This document shows positions 8,447 to 16,877 of a stretch of 32,712 nucleotides of DNA, in pieces. A program made the position numbers and the translations under genes. This DNA comes from Bacteroidetes bacterium GWA2_40_15 (GTDB lineage Bacteria; Bacteroidota; Bacteroidia; Bacteroidales; VadinHA17). The stretch covers positions 8,881 through 41,592 of the forward strand of contig MENI01000127.1 in NCBI GenBank assembly GCA_001768195.1, in the 5' to 3' direction. The notes beneath the pieces were generated by a model. That model saw only the letters and a list, made by a program, of their open reading frames with translations. It did no database searches and was not told the origin of the DNA. The number at the start of each line of letters is the position of its first letter. The stretch's first letter is position 1.

Positions 8447-9889
8447 ATGAAATACAATCGGCTTCAGCTAATATTAATCCTGACAATCATTTGCTCCGGT
8501 TGCTCTCCAAAACCTGATTGCAACAGGATGGCCTCAGTAATCGAGGAAGAATTCAATTCCGGGAACTTTTACAGGGTTTTAAACCTTGCTGATTCAATTA
8601 AGGAGAACTGCAAGGCTGATCCGGTTCTGATAACAAAGGCTGACTCACTGGCAGATATGGCACAAAGGATAAAACTCGATTTTACCTTATCCGAAGAGGA
8701 GGCTATAAAACTGATGGAGGCCAGGATTGGACCTTTTTCAATGGAAGAAAAAAGTGCATGGGAAGAGAAAGGATGGCTCGAATACAGAATTATTGACGGC
8801 GAAAAGAGATACTTCAACAGGACTGTATCAAATCTCGGACTATTGAAGCTATTTCATGAAGACAAGCAGGGATGGCTTAAAGAAAATGCCGTGGATCCGG
8901 CACTTGTATTCAGACTCCGGCACACAGGTGATGTAATTAAGTCAGCAGAAAACAATAATGATCCGCTGGTGCCGGTTAAAATGAAGGTTGACTACACACT
9001 GACCGTTGATGCCGACGCTGTTCCCGACGGTGAAGTGATCAGATGCTGGCTGCCATGGCCGAAATCAACCCATCCCAGACAGAAACAGGTTGATCTTATC
9101 GATATCTCCTCGCATGAGTTCACATTTGCCCCTGACACGGCTATTCACGGGACAATCTATATGGAAGCTACTGCAATAAAAGGAACCCCAACCGTGTTTA
9201 AGGTATCATTCCGATACCAGTCGTCTGCCGCTTATTTCAATCCTGAAAACATTGAACCATTGCCATACGACAGGTATTCAAGGCTTCACCTGAAATATAC
9301 TTCCGAACAACCGCCTCAGATAACTTTCTCCGACAATTTACGAAAGCTCACCGACAGCATTGCAGTTAACGAGGAGAATCCTGTAATCGTGGTAAGAAAA
9401 ATCTATTCCTGGTTTAAGGAGAATATACCATGGACCGGTGCTCTGGAATATTCAACTATGCCGGATATACCTGAATATGTGATCAGAAACCGGCGAGGCG
9501 ATTGCGGTATGCAGACATTCCTGTTTATGTCAATGTTAAGATATAAAGGAATACCCGTACGATGGCAGAGTGGCTGGATGGTGCCTGAAATCGGGAAAAA
9601 CCTTCATGACTGGTGCGAAATATACTATGAGGGAACAGGGTGGATACCTGCAGATATTTCATATGATCTGCAGGCATCGGAAAATACAGCGCTGAAAAAT
9701 TTCTTTATGTCGGGAGTCGACTCATACAGGATGATCCTTAATGAAGGAATAGCCGGCAGGCTCCATCCTCCAAAGAAATTCCCGAGAAGTGAACCATATG
9801 ATTTTCAGAGAGGCGAGGTCGAATGGAGCGGAGGAAACCTCTATTTTGACAGATGGGATTACAGTATGAAAATTGAATACCTGGAATAA
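8447..9889 (+). CDS. Transglutaminase-like lipoprotein
   Basis: This is a 480-residue predicted lipoprotein of the papain-like transglutaminase superfamily, which includes peptidases and peptide-glycan amidases as well as true transglutaminases. The N-terminus is a lipoprotein signal with CSGC (lipid Cys at 19). Residues about 20-170 are alpha-helical and of unknown role. A beta-sandwich-like segment at about 175-260 comes before the catalytic domain (about 290-420). The triad is visible: Cys353 in GDCGMQTF, His387 in NLHDWCEIYY and Asp403 in WIPADISY. The start is 22 bases after the rhamnosidase stop, so the two genes probably share a transcript and may act on the same surface or glycoprotein substrate; that is inference. 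The substrate cannot be predicted. Confidence 0.88.
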   Translation: MKYNRLQLILILTIICSGCSPKPDCNRMASVIEEEFNSGNFYRVLNLADSIKENCKADPVLITKADSLADMAQRIKLDFTLSEEEAIKLMEARIGPFSMEEKSAWEEKGWLEYRIIDGEKRYFNRTVSNLGLLKLFHEDKQGWLKENAVDPALVFRLRHTGDVIKSAENNNDPLVPVKMKVDYTLTVDADAVPDGEVIRCWLPWPKSTHPRQKQVDLIDISSHEFTFAPDTAIHGTIYMEATAIKGTPTVFKVSFRYQSSAAYFNPENIEPLPYDRYSRLHLKYTSEQPPQITFSDNLRKLTDSIAVNEENPVIVVRKIYSWFKENIPWTGALEYSTMPDIPEYVIRNRRGDCGMQTFLFMSMLRYKGIPVRWQSGWMVPEIGKNLHDWCEIYYEGTGWIPADISYDLQASENTALKNFFMSGVDSYRMILNEGIAGRLHPPKKFPRSEPYDFQRGEVEWSGGNLYFDRWDYSMKIEYLE

Positions 9890-9910
9890 AACATGTTATA
9901 AAACATATTT

Positions 9911-10131
9911 ATGATGAGATATCTTTATCTTTTGGTCTTCTCAGTGATCTTTCTGGCTTCATTCAGCTGATACCAATGATACAAAGGGTCAGGGAGAATA
10001 ATGGATTTTACGAATGGTACACAGTTGATAATGAACCGAAAGGTTCCGGAACATTCCGCGGTGAGGCAGGAGTTCTGTATAAGGCAATTAATATGCTTGA
10101 AGAGGCAGTGGGGATTGTATCAGAGCATTAA
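9911..10131 (+). pseudogene. Gene relic: signal peptide joined to a glycosidase-like C-terminal tail
   Basis: An ATG at 9911 opens a 19-residue hydrophobic signal peptide (MMRYLYLLVFSVIFLASFS) that stops at TGA 9968-9970. In another frame, from 9967 to the TAA at 10131, a convincing protein tail follows: IQRVRENNGFYEWYTVDNEP, then GSGTFRGEAGVLYKAINML. Such tails with GFYEWY and a GEAGVLY helix look like the end of an (alpha/alpha)6 hydrolase, but I cannot name the family. The simplest reading is a secreted enzyme gene with its whole middle deleted and the two ends joined out of frame. The tail overlaps the last 12 bases of feoB on the opposite strand. Confidence 0.6.
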
Positions 10132-12576
10132 CAGGCTTCCTAACTGATAGAATGTAAACGATAATAACCATGCCATTCCTGTTGTATATATTACAACAAA
10201 TGCAGCCCATTTCCAACTTCCTGACTCCCTGCGTATTGCAGCTACAACTGCGATACATGGGAAATATATCAGAATAAAAAGCATGAATGAGAATGCCATT
10301 ACCGGAGTGAAAAGAGGTTCACCTGCCGGATTTTTCTGTGACTGTATTTTATTAACCAGCGAAGCAGGAGCAGTTTCACTATCAGTCTGAAACAGTACTC
10401 CTAATGTACTTACAACAACCTCCTTTGCAGCTATTCCCGAGAGAATTGCAACACTTAACCGCCAGTCAAATCCCAGTGGTTTCATAACAGGTTCGATCGC
10501 ACGTCCTATCATTCCCATGTAAGATTTGCTCTGTTTTTCAGTGTTCTCTTCCAGTATAAGCTGCCTGAGAGCCTGGTCCTTCACAGTATCGCCTGGTTCA
10601 ATGTTCTCTATATCATTTAATACTGCAGTATAATCTTTTGATAATGAAACTGTTCTGGGAAAATTACTTAATATCCATATTATTACTGATGCTATAAGTA
10701 TTACTCCCCCGATTTTTTTAAGATACAGACCGGTTCTGAAAATCACGTGTTTTATGATACTCCTGAATGTAGGGACCCTGTAAGGGGGAAGTTCCATTAC
10801 AAATGGTATCTCTTCTTTCCGGAAGAATACTTTTCTCAGGAAAAGGGCAGACATAATTGCAAAGAGAGCGCCAAGAAGATAAAGCAGGAAAAGTACCGTA
10901 CCCTGATTTGACGCAAAGAAAGCACTTATGAACAGTATATATACGGGCAATCTGGCACTGCACGACATGAAAGGAGTTATCAGCATGGTGATCATGCGAT
11001 CGCGCCTGCTCTCAATGATACGTGTTGCCATAATTGCAGGCACATTGCATCCGAAACCCATGAAAAGAGGGATAAACGATTTGCCATGCAACCCTATCTT
11101 ATGCATAACTTTATCCATAATAAACACCGCTCTTGCCATGTAACCGGTATCCTCCATGAAAGCGATAAATAGAAACAGTATGATTATATTGGGCAGGAAG
11201 ACAAGCACTCCGCCAACACCTCCTATAATGCCATCTGTAATAAAATCTCTTAAAATGCCTTCATGCAATAATGATGACGTTAAAGAAGACAACTGAAACA
11301 TTCCCTGCTCCAGCCACGATTTTGGATAAGCTCCAAGCCTGAATGTTGCAAAAAATGTTATCCACATGAAGAGCATAAAAACAGGAAAACCCAGGTACCT
11401 GTTGGTAAGATACTTATCGATGACACTTGTTTTGCTTAACCTCTTCTTTGCATTAATCCTCAGAGTCTCTCTTAGAGCTCCCGAAATAAATCCATAACGG
11501 AGATCAGTTATAACTGTCTCCAGAGGATCAGAGTAAAGTTTTTCAAGTTTCAGGTATTCTTTCCGCGCTACATCAATTATCTCACCGGAATTGACACAAC
11601 GTGTTATATTTTCAGAATACTCCTTATCATTATCAAGCAGTTCTATCGCCAGATACCTTGCTGATATTATGTTTGTAAAACTTCTGTTCTCCTCAACCTT
11701 TATGTGTGACTGAATTGCAGTAATAGAATTCTCAATTTCTGGTCCGTAGTTAATGTGAATATGCCTTACAAGAGGATCCCTGTTTTCATAAACCGCAATT
11801 ACGGAATCAAAAAGCTCCCTAATACCCTTGCCCCTGGAACTGACAGTCGGCATAACCGGAACCCCAAACAACTTACCAAGCGAGATGTGATCGAGGATAT
11901 CGCCTCTCTTCTCAAGCTCGTCATGCATATTCAGGGCAATAACCATCTGTAAGCCCATGTCAATAAGCTGGGTGGTAAGGTAGAGATTACGCTCAAGATT
12001 GGATGCATCTACAATATTCACTACTATATCTGGCTTATTATCAAATATATAGTTCCTGACATAGATCTCTTCAGGGGAATAGCTTTTCAGAGAATATGTA
12101 CCCGGCAGATCAACAATTGAAAATGTATAACCCGATTGTTTGTACCGGGCCTCTTTTGAGTCGACGGTTACACCTGCATAGTTCCCTACCTTTTCCTTCG
12201 ATCCGGATGCATAGTTGAAAAAAGTTGTTTTTCCGGAATTGGGGTTGCCAACAAGCGCAATTTGTATATGTTTTGTTTTTTCAATCCAGGAACCATTCTC
12301 ATCTTCACTGAACAGGACTCCCTGTGAGGGTGTGAAATCCCTGGCCGTACCTTTTCTGTCAACTTCAATCAGTTGCGCCTCACTGTTTCTCAGGGATATA
12401 TGATACCCCATTATCTTATATTCTATTGGGTCACGAAGCGGTGCTTTCCTGATCACAGATACTTTTTTTCCGACAACAAAGCCCATTTCTGATAGCCGCT
12501 GCCGGAACTGGCCCCTCCCCTTGATCTTCAGAATAATACCCTCTTCTCCCTCTTCAAGATCGTATAGTGTTGTCAT
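10120..12576 (-). CDS. feoB: FeoA-FeoB fusion ferrous iron transporter
   Basis: This inner-membrane Fe(II) uptake protein has 818 residues. Residues 1-72 are a FeoA SH3-like domain (RQRLSEMGFVVGKKV) fused in front of FeoB, a layout common in Bacteroidota. The G domain follows with GNPNSGKTT at 110-118, DLPGT at 156-160 and NMHD at 216-219. The membrane part (about 390-815) carries both conserved gate motifs, GFGCNVPAIMATR and PFMSCSARLPVY, each with its Cys. The C-terminal Gate-like helices SGIAAKEVVVSTLGVLF are intact. Nothing looks truncated. It is a single-gene unit transcribed away from the unknown secreted gene at 12758. A small inverted repeat lies 17 bases upstream. FeoC is not present, as is usual outside gamma-proteobacteria. 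Confidence 0.97.
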   Translation of the reverse strand: MTTLYDLEEGEEGIILKIKGRGQFRQRLSEMGFVVGKKVSVIRKAPLRDPIEYKIMGYHISLRNSEAQLIEVDRKGTARDFTPSQGVLFSEDENGSWIEKTKHIQIALVGNPNSGKTTFFNYASGSKEKVGNYAGVTVDSKEARYKQSGYTFSIVDLPGTYSLKSYSPEEIYVRNYIFDNKPDIVVNIVDASNLERNLYLTTQLIDMGLQMVIALNMHDELEKRGDILDHISLGKLFGVPVMPTVSSRGKGIRELFDSVIAVYENRDPLVRHIHINYGPEIENSITAIQSHIKVEENRSFTNIISARYLAIELLDNDKEYSENITRCVNSGEIIDVARKEYLKLEKLYSDPLETVITDLRYGFISGALRETLRINAKKRLSKTSVIDKYLTNRYLGFPVFMLFMWITFFATFRLGAYPKSWLEQGMFQLSSLTSSLLHEGILRDFITDGIIGGVGGVLVFLPNIIILFLFIAFMEDTGYMARAVFIMDKVMHKIGLHGKSFIPLFMGFGCNVPAIMATRIIESRRDRMITMLITPFMSCSARLPVYILFISAFFASNQGTVLFLLYLLGALFAIMSALFLRKVFFRKEEIPFVMELPPYRVPTFRSIIKHVIFRTGLYLKKIGGVILIASVIIWILSNFPRTVSLSKDYTAVLNDIENIEPGDTVKDQALRQLILEENTEKQSKSYMGMIGRAIEPVMKPLGFDWRLSVAILSGIAAKEVVVSTLGVLFQTDSETAPASLVNKIQSQKNPAGEPLFTPVMAFSFMLFILIYFPCIAVVAAIRRESGSWKWAAFVVIYTTGMAWLLSFTFYQLGSLLML

Positions 12577-12592
12577 TCGATAGTCTGATACA

Positions 12593-12613
12593 ACTGATTA
12601 ACCACAAATCAGT
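12593..12613. promoter_or_regulatory. Inverted repeat upstream of feoB
   Basis: ACTGATT (12593-12599) and AATCAGT (12607-12613) form a perfect 7-bp stem around a 7-base loop, 17-37 bases before the feoB start. It could be an operator for an iron-responsive repressor or a leader hairpin. It does not look like a standard Fur box, so no regulator is named. Confidence 0.35.
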
Positions 12614-12757
12614 GATATTGTTTAGTATGATTCACAGATAAAAAATTTATCCGACCACAAATATGGCAAAGTTTCTTTTCATAGACCGCCATAGTATGAT
12701 AATTTGTATCTTTATCAGTGAATTCACCTGCTGTGAATCAGGACATGAAATTATACG

Positions 12758-13480
12758 ATGAGAATACTGATTACATATATTGCTCTAATCACATCAGTTT
12801 ACCTCGCCGAAGCACAGAATAAAAATGCTTATCAGCAGGGGATCTCTGCCGAGGAAAACCTGAGGGCAATTTCAAATCTCTCGGCCACTTCGATCGGAGG
12901 AATCGGATTTGATACCAGGTACAAAGGGATCAGGGGCAGTCCTATGCTTTTTGATACTTTACTCATATCCTTTCTGAAAATCAGTAACCAGGATAAGTAT
13001 ATTCAGCTTGAATCAAATATAGATCTCGTAAGCAACTCTGTACACTTTGTACATCCAAAAACGAAGCAGATGGTTGCATTATCAGGTAATAAGATAACTG
13101 AGATAATTATAAGCAGCGGTAATAATGATCTGATATTCAGGACTATGGAAGGCTCGCTTCTCAAAAAGGATGCCGGCGATTATGTTTTTTACCAGGTCTT
13201 AAATGACGATCCCTATCAGCTTATTAAGGTACCCTCCAAAGAATTTATCGAAGCTGATTACAAACAGGCCTACTCTCCAGGCAGGCAATTCGATGAGTTC
13301 AATACCACATACAAGTATTACATTATATCGGATAATGGTACAATAAATCCGTGTCAGCTTACAGAAAGATCGCTGGCAAAACTCTTTCCTGACAAGAAGA
13401 AGATTATTGATAATGTAACCAAAGGTAAATCCTATACCGACAAGGAGGCAATGGTTATGGATATCCTTAAGAACTTCTGA
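12758..13480 (+). CDS. Secreted protein of unknown function
   Basis: This is a 240-residue protein with a clear signal peptide (residues 1-20, ending YLAEAQ) and no membrane helix or lipobox, so it is probably periplasmic or released. The mature part begins with a helix (YQQGISAEENLRAISNLS). A mixed beta segment follows, with RYKGIRGSPMLFDTL and several strands ending in the Lys/Asp-rich C-terminal helices. I recognise no catalytic motif. The KGxxGSPxLF segment recurs in uncharacterised exported Bacteroidota proteins. The gene is divergent from feoB across 181 bases and convergent with the amidohydrolase gene 52 bases away, so it is transcribed alone. Nothing in the context supports a function. 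Confidence 0.8.
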   Translation: MRILITYIALITSVYLAEAQNKNAYQQGISAEENLRAISNLSATSIGGIGFDTRYKGIRGSPMLFDTLLISFLKISNQDKYIQLESNIDLVSNSVHFVHPKTKQMVALSGNKITEIIISSGNNDLIFRTMEGSLLKKDAGDYVFYQVLNDDPYQLIKVPSKEFIEADYKQAYSPGRQFDEFNTTYKYYIISDNGTINPCQLTERSLAKLFPDKKKIIDNVTKGKSYTDKEAMVMDILKNF

Positions 13481-13532
13481 TGTATATATGTAAAGGATGC
13501 CAAACCACTGACACTTTACGGCCTGAAATAGT

Positions 13533-14888
13533 TTATCCGAAAAGGAATTTTTCAGGATTCCTTTTACTTATCAGTTCTTTCTGAAGGGCTGTAAGATGTG
13601 AGGTCTCGAGTAAGTTTTCGATATACTGGTTATATGAATCTGACCAGATAAGATTGATTATGAAATCAGTTCCGAAGAGGATTTTTGATTCATTACTGCT
13701 GTTCATGATCTTTCCTATTGTCTCATAATCATTTACCGCCGATGTTACGCATGAGCAGTCGGTATAAACATTCCCATCAGGCTTGACAGAGGCCATAATT
13801 GTCTCCCTCCAGTCAGTTCTGCCATCTTTCTGGTTACCCAGATGTGCAAAATTTATCCTGAGGTTTCTGTATTCAGGAAGTGACAATACTTGGCTCCATC
13901 TTTTTGCAGGATTGGTATAAGTCACTGAATCAACAGAGGTAATAAAACCTCCGTCGCTGCAATGCACTGTAACAGGTATACCTTTTCGGATACATTCGCT
14001 GTAAAGGAACCGCACTTTATCAAGTTCCTTTTCATCATGTGAAGGCCAGGGATCAAAACCCAGAGGCGGATATAGTTTTATGCCGGCAAAAAGGTAGGAG
14101 TAAAAATCAGTTTCATCCTTCTCCTTACGTCTGAAGATCATGTCTTCAATATCTATCCTGGCAGTTCCGAGTTTTCTGAAAAGCTTAGACCGCCTTTCTT
14201 CAGGAGTAAGGTCATTTTCATAACCTCTGAAATACTTATCAAAGAGCTCAGCTATCTCATCAAGATCATAATTGGCCGTATTAATGCCCAGGAAAGGATA
14301 TATCTCAAAGAACTTGCTTTCCTTATTACTGACCGTTGGTATCAGCTTAAATTTTTCCGGCTTATCAGGATGTATTATTATATCGTAATTGTAGTAGAAA
14401 TAGCTTGCATTAAGCACATCAATAACCTGTTTTACAACAGGTTTTGCAGGTGGAAAATTATAGAACCAGTCTGGTTTTTCCATTCCCTTGTATCCGAAAT
14501 CAATTATAAGAGGGCAGATCACCATGTTGCTGAAACCTTGCAAAGGATGATCATCCCTACCGGAGCGTTTATTCAGCAGATAATACTCCACAAGAAGAAA
14601 GTGATATTCAATGGCTCCTTCCATCATAGAGAGAAGGTTCAGCATCCTGCCTGCACGCCGGGTTATTAATTCTTTTACCTTCCCGGATGTTTTACCTGCG
14701 AAAAGGCGCAGGAACCACAACGGAAGTACTTTTAAAATGAAGGGGAATTTTCCTATAAATTTTTGTACAGAGTCTTTAGTTATAAGATCATCCCGAAGCA
14801 GAAATGACTGCAGGTTAGGATGGCTCAGGTCAAACAGGTGGTAATGGATATCATATAACCTGCGTCCCGGTTTTCGGATCACTTCCAT
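13533..14888 (-). CDS. Amidohydrolase-superfamily metal-dependent hydrolase (amidohydrolase 2 type)
   Basis: This 451-residue TIM-barrel hydrolase has the metal-site order of the superfamily. DIHYHLFD near the N-terminus supplies the HxH, VTVHCSDGG a middle His, INFAHLGN another His, and ILFGTDFI the conserved Asp near the C-terminus. An insertion at about 50-130 is rich in aromatic and basic residues. No signal peptide is seen, so the protein is cytoplasmic. The substrate is unknown; relatives include decarboxylases and lactonases. The ATG at 14888 overlaps the end of the holin-like gene by 38 bases, which is more than usual. The next in-frame ATGs would remove the HxH motif, so the overlap is probably real. 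It is the last gene of a folP-cdaA run. Confidence 0.85.
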   Translation of the reverse strand: MEVIRKPGRRLYDIHYHLFDLSHPNLQSFLLRDDLITKDSVQKFIGKFPFILKVLPLWFLRLFAGKTSGKVKELITRRAGRMLNLLSMMEGAIEYHFLLVEYYLLNKRSGRDDHPLQGFSNMVICPLIIDFGYKGMEKPDWFYNFPPAKPVVKQVIDVLNASYFYYNYDIIIHPDKPEKFKLIPTVSNKESKFFEIYPFLGINTANYDLDEIAELFDKYFRGYENDLTPEERRSKLFRKLGTARIDIEDMIFRRKEKDETDFYSYLFAGIKLYPPLGFDPWPSHDEKELDKVRFLYSECIRKGIPVTVHCSDGGFITSVDSVTYTNPAKRWSQVLSLPEYRNLRINFAHLGNQKDGRTDWRETIMASVKPDGNVYTDCSCVTSAVNDYETIGKIMNSSNESKILFGTDFIINLIWSDSYNQYIENLLETSHLTALQKELISKRNPEKFLFG

Positions 14889-15126
14889 CTTGTTCGCTTT
14901 TCATAAAATCGCCTTTCGAATTTGTCAGCAGGTTTTTGGTAAGGTATGAAATTGCCGATCCCACAACCGCAATGACCACTGGTTTTATTGTGAACCAGTT
15001 TATCTGGCCCCCGCTCGCAATTACCTGGTATAAACCGGTTACGAATGTACAGATGACAACTACTATAAGTCCCCTGATAAAATCACGGGTATTAAGCCGC
15101 AGAAATTCAGACCGCATGGTAATCAT
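14851..15126 (-). CDS. Small two-helix membrane protein, holin-like
   Basis: This 91-residue protein has two predicted membrane helices (about 18-38 and 46-66) and a charged C-terminal tail beginning at NSKGDFMK. The LNTRDFIRGL start and the SYLTKNLLTNSKGD segment recall phage-type holin-like proteins of Bacteroidota, which have the same length and layout. No endolysin or phage gene is nearby, so a lysis role is not supported. It starts 5 bases after the cdaA stop and overlaps the amidohydrolase start by 38 bases, so it is translated within the same transcript. Its role may be a small membrane partner of a neighbour, but that is a guess. An internal ATG at 15117 is an alternative start. Confidence 0.75.
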   Translation of the reverse strand: MITMRSEFLRLNTRDFIRGLIVVVICTFVTGLYQVIASGGQINWFTIKPVVIAVVGSAISYLTKNLLTNSKGDFMKSEQDGSDPKTGTQVI

Positions 15127-15131
15127 ATTTT

Positions 15132-15908
15132 TTATCGTATCTTCCTGGTAAGCAATACATTCCTCAGCTCATTGGGAGTAATATTCTCCCTGATCTCCCC
15201 TGAGATCACTACTGTTATATGTCCGGTCTCTTCGGAAACAACCACTACAATCGCATCTGAATGTTCCGACATTCCCACAGCTGCCCTGTGACGCATACCA
15301 AAGTGCTGAGGTATTGCTACATGGTCGGTTATGGGCAGAGGGACACGGGCTGCCATGATAACACCTCCATCAACAAGTACTGCGCCATCGTGCAAAGGTG
15401 TATTTTTAAAGAAAATGGTCTCGAGCAATTCAGAACTTATCCTTGCATTTAGTATCTCCCCTCCTTCAGTGAAAAGATCGAGGCTGCTTTTTCTTCCTAT
15501 CACTATCAATGCACCTGTTTTTTTTGATGCCATCGATTCACATGCCCGCACAATCTCTTCAGTAATACCAGGGGTATCCTGCTCCTCACTTACATTAGAA
15601 AAGATCCTTGATAACGAGAACCTGCTCCTGGTAATATATCTGTTCCCGAGTACCAGGAGAAATCGCCTGACCTCCTGTTGAAAGACAATTATCAGAGCTA
15701 TCACTCCGACACCTATAATCTGACCCAGCAGGGCACTTATAAGTTCCATTTTAAGTGTTTTTACAACAAGCCAGGTAATGTAAATGACAAATATCCCCAG
15801 GAAGATACTGAAGGCAGCAGTACCTCTGATGAGCCTGTAAAGCTGAAACAAGATTACAGCAACAAGCACTATATCAACAATATCCAGAATAGTAATATGA
15901 AAAGGCAT
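15132..15908 (-). CDS. cdaA: Membrane diadenylate cyclase (c-di-AMP synthase)
   Basis: CdaA makes cyclic di-AMP from two ATP; this messenger controls potassium and osmotic balance and cell-wall stability. The protein has 258 residues: three membrane helices in residues 7-78, a linker, and a DisA_N cyclase domain from about 95. The active-site motifs are intact: DGA at 174-176 (LHDGAVLV) and RHR at 206-208 (GMRHRAAVGMSE). The family's usual size and topology match. The gene lies 31 bases after folP, a pairing often seen in Bacteroidota, and 5 bases before a small membrane protein gene. No CdaR or GlmM gene is adjacent, unlike in Firmicutes. Confidence 0.96.
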   Translation of the reverse strand: MPFHITILDIVDIVLVAVILFQLYRLIRGTAAFSIFLGIFVIYITWLVVKTLKMELISALLGQIIGVGVIALIIVFQQEVRRFLLVLGNRYITRSRFSLSRIFSNVSEEQDTPGITEEIVRACESMASKKTGALIVIGRKSSLDLFTEGGEILNARISSELLETIFFKNTPLHDGAVLVDGGVIMAARVPLPITDHVAIPQHFGMRHRAAVGMSEHSDAIVVVVSEETGHITVVISGEIRENITPNELRNVLLTRKIR

Positions 15909-15939
15909 AGAATATATAAAATAATTTAAAAATAATACT

Positions 15940-16797
15940 TTAATTGCTTACATTACCTTTTTCTTTCATTCTGCAAAAAAGACGAACTGCCTGAACAGCC
16001 TCCCTTACATCATGTACCCTTATAATATCAGCGCCTTTCAAAAGTGCAATGGTATTAAGTACAGTTGTTCCGGCAAGCGCTTCATCAGCTGTAATGTCAA
16101 GTGTTTTCCAGATCATTGATTTTCTTGAGACCCCTATAAGCAACGGAAGTCCTGCAACAGAAAAATCTCCAAGCCTGTTTAAAAGGTCAAAGTTATGACT
16201 TATTGTTTTTCCGAAACCAAAACCCGGATCGATAATTATATCCTTCACCCCTGCCGACCTGAGCCGGAAAATCCTCTCACCAAACCATTTCAGGATATCG
16301 GCCACAACATCATCATAAACCGGATTATCCTGCATTGTTCGGGGATCGCCCCTCATATGCATAATGATATAAGGCACATTCAGTTTTTGCACCAGATTGA
16401 ACATTTCTGCATCAGCATCTCCGCCTGAAATATCATTTATCATCTGTGCACCGCATCGTTCAACAGCTTCAGCTGCAATTTCCGCCCTGAAAGTATCAAC
16501 TGATATTACAGTTCCCGGAAATTCATGTGCAATCAGCTTAATTGCAGCAAGCACTCTCCTTCCCTCCTCTTCAACAGATATTTCAGCTGCACCCGGACGG
16601 CTTGAATAACCTCCGACATCAATGATATCAGCTCCATCCTGAATCATCTTACCTGCTGCTTTCAGAATCTCTTCCTCACTATTATAACGGCTTCCTGTAT
16701 AAAATGAATCGGGCGTAATATTCAGGATGCCCATTACTTTAGGAACCTTCAGATCGAGGAGTATACCCCCTGCATTAATATATCCCGGCTTATCCAA
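15940..16797 (-). CDS. folP: Dihydropteroate synthase
   Basis: DHPS joins 4-aminobenzoate to the pterin diphosphate in folate synthesis and is the sulfonamide target. The 285-residue protein shows the family landmarks in order: MGILNITPDSF, then DVGGYSSRPGA, DPGFGFGKT, the GVSRKS loop and RVHD near the C-terminus. The start codon is TTG at 16797 (LDKPGYIN). The frame closes upstream at TAA without an ATG, and the next ATG is within the first core strand, so TTG is the best choice. It is the first gene of a minus-strand run with cdaA, a small membrane protein and an amidohydrolase, and it is divergent from tmk. Confidence 0.96.
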   Translation of the reverse strand: MDKPGYINAGGILLDLKVPKVMGILNITPDSFYTGSRYNSEEEILKAAGKMIQDGADIIDVGGYSSRPGAAEISVEEEGRRVLAAIKLIAHEFPGTVISVDTFRAEIAAEAVERCGAQMINDISGGDADAEMFNLVQKLNVPYIIMHMRGDPRTMQDNPVYDDVVADILKWFGERIFRLRSAGVKDIIIDPGFGFGKTISHNFDLLNRLGDFSVAGLPLLIGVSRKSMIWKTLDITADEALAGTTVLNTIALLKGADIIRVHDVREAVQAVRLFCRMKEKGNVSN

Positions 16798-16846
16798 ATA
16801 TGCTTCTTTTAACAGCCGAATTTAGTGATTTTAATTTTAAGGTTAT

Positions 16847-16854
16847 TACATTTG
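16847..16854 (+). promoter_or_regulatory. Predicted -7 element of the tmk operon
   Basis: TACATTTG matches TAnnTTTG and ends 23 bases before the tmk start codon. The expected -33 position carries TTTAG (16821-16825) at a spacing of 21, an imperfect match. Transcription would start near 16860. Confidence 0.5.
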
Positions 16855-16877
16855 TAGCTTAAGAAATCGATGATTTA

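Noticed and set aside
12593-12613. Transcription terminator between feoB and the gene at 12758
   Set aside because: The two genes diverge, so no transcript should end there, and no T-run follows the stem.
14851-15126. Prophage remnant suggested by the holin-like gene
   Set aside because: No other phage gene, integrase or lysin is nearby, and the gene is packed inside a housekeeping run.
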